Of a stretch of DNA of 64,000 nt, positions 24,788 through 32,997 are shown piece after piece. Made by a program: the position numbers and the translations under genes. Origin of the DNA: Occultella aeris (lineage in GTDB: Bacteria > Actinomycetota > Actinomycetes > Actinomycetales > Beutenbergiaceae); assembly GCF_902703175.1 (NCBI RefSeq), contig NZ_CACRYJ010000048.1:1-64000 (forward strand), in the 5' to 3' direction. Position 1 is the stretch's first letter; each line of letters opens with the position of its first letter. The notes beneath the pieces were generated by a model. The model did not search any database, was not told the DNA's origin, and was given only the letters and a program-made list of their open reading frames with translations.

Positions 24788-27358
24788 GTGCCCGGAGAGA
24801 ACCTCACCCGCGTCGAGGCCCAGGAGCGCGCCGCGCTGCTGAGCGTGTCCAGCTACGAGGTCGAGATCGACCTCACCCGCGGTGCCGAGGTGTTCGGCTC
24901 CGCGACCACGGTCCGCTTCACCGCCACCGCGGGCGCGTCCACGTTCATCGACCTCATCGCGCCCGTGGTGCGCGAGGTCGTGCTCAACGGAGTTGCGCTG
25001 GACCCGGTGGAGGTGTTCGCCGACTCCCGGATCACCCTGACCGGCCTGGCCGCCGAGAACGAGCTGCGCGTCGTCGCCGACGGCGCCTATATGAACACCG
25101 GCGAGGGCCTGCACCGGTTCGTCGACCCCGTCGACGACGAGGTCTACCTGTACTCACAGTTCGAGGTCGCCGACACCCGGCGCATGTTCGCCGTGTTCGA
25201 GCAGCCCGACCTGAAGGCGACGTTCCAGTTCACGGTGACTGCGCCGTCGGGCTGGCAGGTGGTCTCCAACTCGCCGACCCCCACCGCCACGGGTGACGGC
25301 GCGAGCGCCACGTGGGTGTTCGCCCCGACCGGAGTGCTGCCGTGCTACGTCACCGCCCTGGTGGCGGGCCCCTACCACCGGGTCGACGGCGAACTAACCT
25401 CGAGCGACGGCCGCACCATCCCGCTCGGTGTCCTCTGCCGCGCCTCCCTGGCACAGCACCTGGACGCCGAGAACATCATGGACATCACCCGGGCCGGATT
25501 CACGTTCTACGAGAACGCGTTCGAGGTCCCGTACCCGTTCGAGAAGTACGACCAGCTGTTCGTGCCCGAGTTCAACGCCGGTGCGATGGAGAACGCCGGC
25601 GCGGTCACGTTCGTGGAGACGTACGTGTTCCGCTCCAAGGTGCCCGAGGCGACCGTCGAGCGGCGCGCCGTGACGATCCTGCACGAGCTGGCCCACATGT
25701 GGTTCGGCGACCTGGTGACCATGCGGTGGTGGAACGACCTGTGGCTGAACGAGTCCTTCGCCGAGTACGCCTCGACGCTCGCCACTGCCGAGGCGACCCG
25801 GTGGACGCAGGCATGGACGACGTTCTCCTCGCTGGAGAAGTCGTGGGCGTACCGGCAGGACCAGCTGCCTTCCACGCACCCGATCGTCGCGGAGATCAAC
25901 GACCTCGAGGACGTCGAGGTGAACTTCGACGGCATCACCTACGCCAAGGGTGCCTCGGTGCTGAAGCAGCTCGTGGCGTGGGTCGGCCAGGACGACTTCC
26001 TGGCCGGGGTCCGGGAGTACTTCCGCAAGCACGCCCGGTCCAACACCGAGTTGAAGGACCTGCTCACCGAGCTCGAGGCCACCAGCGGCCGGGACCTGAC
26101 CGCCTGGTCGAAGCTGTGGCTCGAGGAGGCCGGCGTGACGCTGCTGCGGCCCGAGCTCGAGGTGGACTCCCAGGGCCGGATCACCTCGTTCGTGATCACC
26201 CAGGAGGCGCCGGAGACGAACCCGGTGCTGCGGCCGCACCGGATCGCCGTCGGCGGCTACGACGTCGACGCCACCGGTGCCCTGGTGCGCACTCATCGCG
26301 TCGAGCTCGACATCGACGGCGCGGCGACGCCGGTGCCAGGATTCGTTGGCATCGACCGACCGCAGCTGGTCCTGGTCAACGACGACGACCTCGCCTATGC
26401 CAAGGTGCGCCTCGACGAGGCCTCCCTGGCCACCGCCGTCGAGCACCTGCGCGACTTCACCGACTCGCTGCCGCGCAGCCTGGTGCTGGCGGCCGCCTGG
26501 GACATGACGCGGGACGGCGAGTGGCCGGCGAGCCGGTTCATCGATCTGGTCACGGCGAACATCGGCGCCGAGACGGATTCGACCGTGGTGCTGGTGCTGC
26601 TTCGCCAGCTCGCCACGAGCATCGAGTACTACACCGACCCGGCCGCGCGTGAGCGGGTAGCAGCAGGCGCCGCGGACGCACTCTGGGCGCTCGCCGCGGC
26701 GGCCGAGGCAGGGTCCGACTCGCAGCTGCAGTTCGTCAAGGCGTTCGCCGCACGCGCCACCACCGACGCCCAGATCGAGACCCTGGGCGGTCTGCTCGCC
26801 GGCGACGTCGCCCTGGCCGGGCTGGCCATCGATACCGACCTGCGCTGGAGCCTCCTGAACGGGCTCACTGCCGGCGGCGCCGCGAGCGAGGCCGAGATCG
26901 CGGCCGAGCTCGAGCGGGACTCGACCGCGGCCGGCCAGCGGGCCGCGGCGGCGGCCCGGGCGGCGATCCCGACGGCGCAGGCCAAGGAGGCCGCGTGGGC
27001 CGCGGTCGTCGACGGCGACGAGTTGCCGAACGCCGTGCAGGCGGCGGTCATCGAGGGCTTCGGTCGGGCCCGCGACCGGGCCCTGGTGGCCCCGTTCTGC
27101 GACCGCTACTTCGACAGCCTCGAGAGGGTCTGGACCGAGCGCACGAACGAGATCGCGCAGAACATCGTGGTCGGGCTCTACCCGGCGCAGCTGGCGGACA
27201 TCGACACCTCCACCGGCGTCGACGTGCTCGCCCGTACCGATGAGTTCCTCGCCCGACTGGGCGAGCGCACCCCCTCGTTGCGCCGCCTCGTGGTGGAGTC
27301 CCGGGACGCGGTGCGCCGCGCCCTGGCGGCCCAGGCGGTCGACCGCGCCGCTCGCTGA
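24788..27358 (+). CDS. pepN: Aminopeptidase N (M1 family)
   Basis: Zinc aminopeptidase that removes N-terminal residues from peptides in the cytoplasm. The 856-residue product has GAMENAGAVTF (GAMEN around residue 265), the zinc site HELAHMWFGDLVTMRWWNDLWLNESFAEY (HELAH at about 299-303, glutamate at about 322) and the long ERAP1-like helical C-terminal domain found in actinobacterial PepN. The GTG at 24788 follows AAGGAGTCACGTCC; an upstream frame extension is low-complexity and lacks a ribosome site. Confidence 0.97.
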   Translation: MPGENLTRVEAQERAALLSVSSYEVEIDLTRGAEVFGSATTVRFTATAGASTFIDLIAPVVREVVLNGVALDPVEVFADSRITLTGLAAENELRVVADGAYMNTGEGLHRFVDPVDDEVYLYSQFEVADTRRMFAVFEQPDLKATFQFTVTAPSGWQVVSNSPTPTATGDGASATWVFAPTGVLPCYVTALVAGPYHRVDGELTSSDGRTIPLGVLCRASLAQHLDAENIMDITRAGFTFYENAFEVPYPFEKYDQLFVPEFNAGAMENAGAVTFVETYVFRSKVPEATVERRAVTILHELAHMWFGDLVTMRWWNDLWLNESFAEYASTLATAEATRWTQAWTTFSSLEKSWAYRQDQLPSTHPIVAEINDLEDVEVNFDGITYAKGASVLKQLVAWVGQDDFLAGVREYFRKHARSNTELKDLLTELEATSGRDLTAWSKLWLEEAGVTLLRPELEVDSQGRITSFVITQEAPETNPVLRPHRIAVGGYDVDATGALVRTHRVELDIDGAATPVPGFVGIDRPQLVLVNDDDLAYAKVRLDEASLATAVEHLRDFTDSLPRSLVLAAAWDMTRDGEWPASRFIDLVTANIGAETDSTVVLVLLRQLATSIEYYTDPAARERVAAGAADALWALAAAAEAGSDSQLQFVKAFAARATTDAQIETLGGLLAGDVALAGLAIDTDLRWSLLNGLTAGGAASEAEIAAELERDSTAAGQRAAAAARAAIPTAQAKEAAWAAVVDGDELPNAVQAAVIEGFGRARDRALVAPFCDRYFDSLERVWTERTNEIAQNIVVGLYPAQLADIDTSTGVDVLARTDEFLARLGERTPSLRRLVVESRDAVRRALAAQAVDRAAR

Positions 27359-27378
27359 GGCGGGTCCCAGGTCCACCG

Positions 27379-28329
27379 ATGACCGGTTCGTCCTACCTGC
27401 GCGGCATGGATCTCTCGCATCTCGGCACGCCGATCGGGCCGATGACCCGCGTGCATGGCGGGTTCGCCAACCGGATGTATCGGCTGGACACCGACCAAGG
27501 GTCCTTCGCGGTGAAGGAGCTCAACCTGCTCGACCGCCGCCGGGCCTACCGGGCCGGCGATGTGTTCAGGTTCGAACAGGCTGCCTTCGCCGCCGGCATC
27601 CCGATGCCGGAGCCGATCTCGGCAAGCGACCAGGTGCTCATCCATCGGTGGGTCGACGGAGAGAGGGTGCCCGAAGCACCGGCCTCGGCGTCGTCCGCGT
27701 TCGAGATCGGTGAGATTCTCGCCCGCATCCACGCGCTCGGCATCGAGTGGACCGATCGGCCGGTCGAGGACCCGACCCCACGAGACTGGCCACAGCTCGC
27801 CGAGCGGGCGGCCGCGACCGGGCAACCGTGGGCCGGCGAACTCGCCTCACAGGTCGGGACGTTCCTCGCCGTCGCCCACTTCGTCGACACCTGCGAACGG
27901 CCGGGCCCGGTCGTACTGACCCATCGGGACATCCAGCCGTGGAACCTGCTTTCTCGAGGCGGCCGGCCGGTGGTGCTCGACTGGGAGCTCTCGGGAATGC
28001 TGGATCTGGCGGGTGAGCTGGGCTCGACCGCGCTGGGCCTCTCGAAGGGACCTGGCTTCGACGACATCGAGCCCACCATCTTCCGTTCGGTCCTCGACGG
28101 CTATGTCGCAGGGGGCGGCGCGTTGCCGCCGTCCGGTCCGAGCTGGTTCCTGTTCACGATCGCCGGCTGGCTGGGACACACGAGGTGGAACATCCTCCGT
28201 TGCCTGGCCGACGTCGAGGCGAGCACCGGCCCAGACCTCGCGCTGTCGCATGAGGTCGTGCGCGACGGCCTGCGCGGCCTGCCCGACATGTTCGGCCGAC
28301 TTCCGGAGCTCGAGGCGCTGCTCGGGTGA
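27379..28329 (+). CDS. Phosphotransferase of the aminoglycoside-phosphotransferase-like (APH) family
   Basis: A 316-residue kinase-like protein: nucleotide loop region RVHGGFANRMYRLDTDQGSFAVKEL, catalytic loop VLTHRDIQPWNLL and the metal-binding VVLDWELSG. The family phosphorylates antibiotics, sugars, choline or other small molecules, so the substrate is open. It begins 20 bp after pepN without a strong ribosome site; an in-frame ATG at 27406 is an alternative start. It is the last intact gene before the repeat-flanked pectin region. Confidence 0.85.
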   Translation: MTGSSYLRGMDLSHLGTPIGPMTRVHGGFANRMYRLDTDQGSFAVKELNLLDRRRAYRAGDVFRFEQAAFAAGIPMPEPISASDQVLIHRWVDGERVPEAPASASSAFEIGEILARIHALGIEWTDRPVEDPTPRDWPQLAERAAATGQPWAGELASQVGTFLAVAHFVDTCERPGPVVLTHRDIQPWNLLSRGGRPVVLDWELSGMLDLAGELGSTALGLSKGPGFDDIEPTIFRSVLDGYVAGGGALPPSGPSWFLFTIAGWLGHTRWNILRCLADVEASTGPDLALSHEVVRDGLRGLPDMFGRLPELEALLG

Positions 28330-28454
28330 GCGTGACCCGCGCCGGTGCGGATGAACCGGGCGACGCTGGCGGAGTCCCTCGACTCACCGAGTCAGACCGG
28401 TACAGGCCCCGCGGGACCGGCCTCGGCGAGCGAACAACTGTCCTCATGCCGCCC

Positions 28455-28787
28455 TCAGACCGGCGCCCGCAGTTCGTCGTTCCCGAGGTTGCGGCGGAAG
28501 AAGTCGACCATGACCGGCGCGTACCCCGCGAACGGCGGGCACACCAGGCCGTTGCGGGCAAGGTGCCGGGTGGCCTCGGTGGTGTCGTAGCGCACCGGGT
28601 GGCTCAGGAACACCAGGGACTCGGACCCGGTGCCGCCGAGACGGCGCCGGACCGGGCGCAGCCTCAGCGCCGCGCGCATCAACGGGTCCGGGACGGCCGG
28701 CCCGCGGGGGTCCCGGCCGGTGAGCTCCCGGGACAGCAGCCGCACGAACTCGGCGGTCGTCAACGGGTCCGGATCGGCCAGGTGCAC
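28455..28787 (-). pseudogene. Truncated NAD-epimerase gene (C-terminal third)
   Basis: The frame encodes about 110 residues nearly identical to residues 247-356 of the intact epimerase at 41008-42078, ending in the same LRAPV stop. The whole NAD-binding N-terminal part is absent, so no enzyme can be made. The break lies at about 28785-28812, where the sequence switches to IIA-related DNA. High identity over some 330 bp suggests recent duplication or gene conversion. Confidence 0.88.
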
Positions 28788-28811
28788 CTCGCCCGCCGAC
28801 CGTGTGGACGC

Positions 28812-29205
28812 TGAGGGCCGCGGACCCGGTGTCCAAGGTGATCACCGGGGCAGACCGGGCTGCGTCCGCCGTCGCCGACGGCCTGCGGCGACGACGTGGT
28901 GACGAGCTGCCCGGCGGCCACACCGGCGCATTCGGCGACGTGCACGGTGAAGCCGTCCCCGCCCAGTTGACCGTGTCGATGCCCAGGTCACCAGCACGGC
29001 GCGTCCGACACCACGAACGCATTCGGGTGCACAGGAGGATCCCGCCGATCGGGGCGATCACCTCGACCTCGCTCGCGGTGGGGATCGATCGCCACCCCGG
29101 GACCGACGATCGCCTCGGAGAACACCCGGTCGGGACCTCGGCAAGCGCGAGGGCCCGGCCGGGCAGCGGCGCGAGGACCGGCACCGCCGGCGGCACACCG
29201 GGTCC
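28812..29205 (-). pseudogene. Degraded PTS IIA gene remnant
   Basis: Short segments in different frames match the intact IIA at 42083-42583: VLAPLPGRALALAEVP near 29150-29200, then EVEVIAPIGG in another frame, then LGIDTVNWAG and VITLDT. Several indels break the frame and the 3' end is missing. It lies between the epimerase fragment and the pectate lyase, in the same order as the intact gene pair. Divergence is clearly greater than in the neighbouring epimerase fragment. Confidence 0.85.
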
Positions 29206-29250
29206 TGATCGGTGGTGGCTGCCTTCGGGGCTCAAGCTGCTCGCGCGGGC

Positions 29251-32200
29251 TTACCCGATGGGAACCGATCGCCAGGGTCCGTTCGCCGCGCCCGGTTCCT
29301 GGTTCCGGTTCCACCACTGCGCCCGGTAGAGCTGACCCTGGTACACCACCAGTTCGTCGCCGGTGTAGATCCAGGAAGGCGTCCACCGGGTCCCCACCTG
29401 GTCACCGATGGCGATCTCCTCGCCAACCTCGGCCCAAGGCCCGGTCGGATCCCCGGGCTGCCTGCCCTGCGTCCACCACTGGGCCTCGTACACGCTGCCC
29501 GCGTGCGTGACCCGCTCGTGGCCGGTGTAGGCGGTGTCCGGGTCCCATTGGTGCGGCCAGGTCACCACCGTCACGGGTACGGAGGGTTCCGACTCTCCGG
29601 CGGCGTTCAGCGCCCGGACAACGTAGGTGTACTCGGTGTCCGGCTCGGCCGTGCGGTCGTAGAAGGTGTCGACCTTCGCGGTGCCCACCTCGACGAGATC
29701 CGCACCCTCGCTGGAGCGATAGATCACATGCTGGCTCGCGCCGCCGTGCGAGGTCCAGGTCAGCCCGACGAACGTGTCGCCCACCCGGGTCACTGTCAGG
29801 TCGTCGAGCCGTTGCGCGAGAGGCATCTCGACGCGGATCTGTGCGCTCCGGTCGGACTCGCCCAGTTCGTTGCTCGCGGACACGGCGTAGCTGTAGCCGG
29901 TCGCGGACGCACTGAGCGCATCGTCGCTGTACGCCGGCGACGTGGTCGTGCCGATGCGCTCGAAGGTGCTGTCGCCGTCGGCCACGCGGTACACGTGGTA
30001 CGAATCGGCGTTCGGTGCCGGCGCCCAGGTCAGGGCGAACGCCGTGGCGGTCACGGTGCCAGCCGCGAGGCCCTCGGGCGTGCCCGCCGGCTCCAGCACC
30101 GGGCCGGTTGTCACCGTGGCGGCCGCCGAACGGTCAGAGACCCCGCCCGAGGACGTCGCCGACACGGCGTACCGGTACGTGGTTCCCGGCTCGACCGCCT
30201 CGTCCACGAACGCCGAGGCACCCACGGAGCCCAGCGCCGCGAAGTCGCCGTCGGTCGCGGCGCGATACACCGTGTAGCCCAGCACCCCCTCGACCTCGGC
30301 CCAGGTCAACTCGACCGAGTAACTGTGTGCCACCGGCTCGGGTGCCGCCGGCACCGCGGGGATGGGCACGGCGGGATCGTAGGCGACCACGTCGACCGGG
30401 GTCGAGTGGACCGACTCGCCGCCGGCGTTCACGGCCGACACGGCGTACTGGTACCCGATCCCGAACTCCATCGCCTCGTCACCGAACGCGGTCGTCGAGG
30501 CCGCGCCGATCACCCGCCAGTTCGGGTCGAGCGACGACGAGCGGTAGACGAGGTAGGAACTCGCCTCGGGGACGGGGTCCCAGGTCAGCGCCGCGCCTCC
30601 CTCGACGGACACGGTGGCCGCGAGGCGCGCGGGAGCCTCGCCCGGCGCCTGGACGCCGTCGGCTGTCGGCGCCACGAGGACGAAGTAGTTCATGCTCGAG
30701 CCACCGTTGTTCGGCCCCATCACCACGTGGGAGCCGGCCGGGAGGGTCTGCCGATAGACCTCCCAGTCAACCGGCTGCGAGTCGGTGATGATCAGCCCGG
30801 TCTCCTCGAAGGCCGACGTCAACCACTCCGGCTTCGTGGAGATGCGGGTGTCGTGGGCGACGTACACGTCGGTGTCCGCGGTGAGGTAGAACGAGACCAC
30901 GTCGTCGTTCGTCGCGCCGCGGCTGCCCACCGCCGAGCGGATCCACTCCAGGCCGAGCAGTTCGTCTGGGACAGCCTCGAACGTGTAGGCGTTGCTGCCG
31001 GTCATCCGGTCGCCGGCCACGAAGTCGCCGAGCCGGAGGTCCTCCTGCACCGACCAGAAGGCGGCGTTCGCCTGCCCGTTGCTGGTCGTGTCGTTGATCA
31101 CGACGCTGCGGAGCAGTTCCCCGTCGAGGACCGGCCGGATCTCGGGCTCGGGCTCTGGTGCCACGGGCGGCTCGAACGGATCGGCAGTCCAGGGCAGCAG
31201 AGTCATCGGGTAGTCGGCCGGGAATCCCGGCGCGGCAAGCTCGTTCAGGTACTCCTCGAGGTTCGTGTAGCCGTCGCCATCGGTGTCACCGTTGCGGTCC
31301 GCGGCATCGGTCGGGTCGAGCCCGTTGCCCCGCTCCCACGCGTCCGGCATGCCGTCCCGATCCGTGTCGGTCGGGACGTCGCCGCCGGCGAGGACCGGGT
31401 AGCCGCCGACGTCGTTCTCGTCGCCGATGATCGCTCCGGTCTGGTTGCGCACGTCGCGTATCACCCGGGTGTCCACGGCATCACGCACCAACGAGGCACC
31501 AGCATGGGCCAGGACGTACTCATAGGCCTGGTCCGGCCCCTGCGTATGCACCGGGGGGTACTCGAACCGCTGGTCGACCACCACGCTCGGGCGCTCCGGC
31601 TCGAGTATGCCGGCGCCGGCATCGACCCCGTCCAGGATGCCGTCGGTGTCACTGTCGATCCGGTTGTTCTGGAGGAAGACGCTGTAGTTCTCGTTCCCGC
31701 GGGTCACCGCATCCTCCGGTGAGGCGGAGTTCACGCCGGCGATGAAGTAGTTTCCGACCACGTTGCCGAAGCCCAGCGTCCCCGACTCGCCGCCGGCCAC
31801 GTACGGGTCGGAACCCCAGTTGTAGATGACATTGTTGACGAAGTCGATCTGCCCCTTCGTCTTCGGGTTCCGGTCGTTGTTGTGGGCGTACAGGTTGTGG
31901 TGCATGGAGATCGTGTTCATCTCGATGAGACCGCCCATGGAGTGCGTCAGGAGCCCCTCGGAGATGATGGACCACTGCACCGTGATCTCCATCGACTCCG
32001 GGTTGTCGTAGTCCTTGCTCTTGATCGAGAGGACCTCGTCGGTGCCCCAGGAGAACGACGAATGGTCGATCATCACCCGTTGGCAGTCCTCGAAGTACAT
32101 CGTGTCGTCCTGGACGCCCGCGCCGGCGCCCAGCCGAAAGCGTAGATACCGGATCACGATGTCGTGACTGTCGATGAATCGGATGTTCCCGCCCCACACG

Positions 32201-32577
32201 GTCACGCCGTCTCCCGGAGCGGTCTGACCGGCGATGGTGATGTACGCCTTGTCCCGCAGCACGATCTGCGGGATCTCCAGGTCGCCCGAGATATCGAAGA
32301 CGACCGTACGCGGCGTCGCACCGGCGGTGGTCAGGGCGTCATGGAACGTGCCGGGGCCGGTCAGCTCGTGGCTGGTCACGTGATAGACCTCGCCGCCTCG
32401 GCCGCCTGCGGCGGCGTAGCCGAAGCCCTCGGCGCCCGGGAACGCGGGAAGCTCGGCGTAGTCCGCCCGCGCCGGTGGCGCCGTGAGCGCGAGGACCGAC
32501 AGAAGCAGTGTCAGACAAAGAGCCGCCCGGGACCATGCCCCGGGCACATGGGCATGTTGATTATTGCGAAGATTCAC
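29251..32577 (-). CDS. Secreted multidomain pectate lyase (PL1-like) with FN3 and CBM5/12 domains
   Basis: Cleaves polygalacturonate outside the cell. The 1108-residue chain has a signal peptide (cut after ALTAPPARA, about residue 38), a right-handed beta-helix lyase domain (about 40-395) with MHHNLYAHNNDRNPKTKG, where Arg236 fits the PL1 catalytic arginine, a calcium-binding thrombospondin-3-like stretch DTDRDGMPDAWE...DTDGDGYTNLEEY (about 402-445), an unassigned domain (about 485-640), four fibronectin-III repeats (about 648-1015) and two C-terminal carbohydrate-binding modules of CBM5/12 type (AQWWTQGRQPGDPTGPW, AQWWNRNQEPG). GTG start at 32577 behind GAGG. Divergent from the importer operon, which takes up the products. 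Confidence 0.9.
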   Translation of the reverse strand: MNLRNNQHAHVPGAWSRAALCLTLLLSVLALTAPPARADYAELPAFPGAEGFGYAAAGGRGGEVYHVTSHELTGPGTFHDALTTAGATPRTVVFDISGDLEIPQIVLRDKAYITIAGQTAPGDGVTVWGGNIRFIDSHDIVIRYLRFRLGAGAGVQDDTMYFEDCQRVMIDHSSFSWGTDEVLSIKSKDYDNPESMEITVQWSIISEGLLTHSMGGLIEMNTISMHHNLYAHNNDRNPKTKGQIDFVNNVIYNWGSDPYVAGGESGTLGFGNVVGNYFIAGVNSASPEDAVTRGNENYSVFLQNNRIDSDTDGILDGVDAGAGILEPERPSVVVDQRFEYPPVHTQGPDQAYEYVLAHAGASLVRDAVDTRVIRDVRNQTGAIIGDENDVGGYPVLAGGDVPTDTDRDGMPDAWERGNGLDPTDAADRNGDTDGDGYTNLEEYLNELAAPGFPADYPMTLLPWTADPFEPPVAPEPEPEIRPVLDGELLRSVVINDTTSNGQANAAFWSVQEDLRLGDFVAGDRMTGSNAYTFEAVPDELLGLEWIRSAVGSRGATNDDVVSFYLTADTDVYVAHDTRISTKPEWLTSAFEETGLIITDSQPVDWEVYRQTLPAGSHVVMGPNNGGSSMNYFVLVAPTADGVQAPGEAPARLAATVSVEGGAALTWDPVPEASSYLVYRSSSLDPNWRVIGAASTTAFGDEAMEFGIGYQYAVSAVNAGGESVHSTPVDVVAYDPAVPIPAVPAAPEPVAHSYSVELTWAEVEGVLGYTVYRAATDGDFAALGSVGASAFVDEAVEPGTTYRYAVSATSSGGVSDRSAAATVTTGPVLEPAGTPEGLAAGTVTATAFALTWAPAPNADSYHVYRVADGDSTFERIGTTTSPAYSDDALSASATGYSYAVSASNELGESDRSAQIRVEMPLAQRLDDLTVTRVGDTFVGLTWTSHGGASQHVIYRSSEGADLVEVGTAKVDTFYDRTAEPDTEYTYVVRALNAAGESEPSVPVTVVTWPHQWDPDTAYTGHERVTHAGSVYEAQWWTQGRQPGDPTGPWAEVGEEIAIGDQVGTRWTPSWIYTGDELVVYQGQLYRAQWWNRNQEPGAANGPWRSVPIG

Positions 32578-32997
32578 GGTACCTCGTCATACCTCTCCCC
32601 CGTGTCAGCGATGATGCCGACAGAACGGGCATGGAATTCGCTTCCCGGCGGACACTAGCGATGACTCAATTCGGCTGTCAACGCCTGGACAGCGATTTCT
32701 CAGAAACCGGTATACCAGGGCCCTTGGACGGATCACAGCCGGTTCAAACCCAAGATTTTCGTTGGAATCACGCGGCTGAAAGCGCTCTCTCGCGGTCGCA
32801 AGCGCCGGGATGTCTTGACGCCAAAGCGCGGCACGTGTTTGGGTAGGAGCAACCGGTTCCCATCACAAGGACTTGTGGAAGTGGGTTCGGCTGCGCTGGT
32901 ATTGAAACGAATCAATCGCCGGCTCATCGTGATATATCCACGTGCCCTCGCACGTGTGTCGACCTGTGCCATGCACGCCCGTCAAGGAGGACATTCC
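32578..32997. other. Divergent regulatory region of the pectin cassette
   Basis: This 420-bp gap separates the pectate lyase from the importer operon and is visibly less GC-rich than its surroundings. It must hold both promoters. TTGACG at 32815-32820 could be a -35 for the operon but no matching -10 is clear; TTGAAA at 32902 and GATATAT at 32931 are other AT-rich candidates. One LacI-type half-palindrome is listed separately. No gene is seen. Confidence 0.6.
32777..32790. promoter_or_regulatory. LacI-type operator-like sequence
   Basis: TGAAAGCGCTCTCT has the central AAAGCGCT of many LacI-family operators (ideal TGAAAGCGCTTTCA); the right half carries mismatches. It sits between the two divergent pectin transcription units. 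No regulator gene lies in the cassette. Confidence 0.4.

Larger units (their letters stand above)
28440..29205 (-). repeat. Left copy of IIA/epimerase direct repeat
   Basis: Two blocks match 41008-42555 in the same orientation: 28455-28784 (about 97 percent identical by eye to 41008-41340) and about 28815-29200 (more diverged, with indels, matching about 42145-42555). The intervening 5' two-thirds of the epimerase gene is missing. The block lies directly left of the pectin cassette. Confidence 0.85.
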
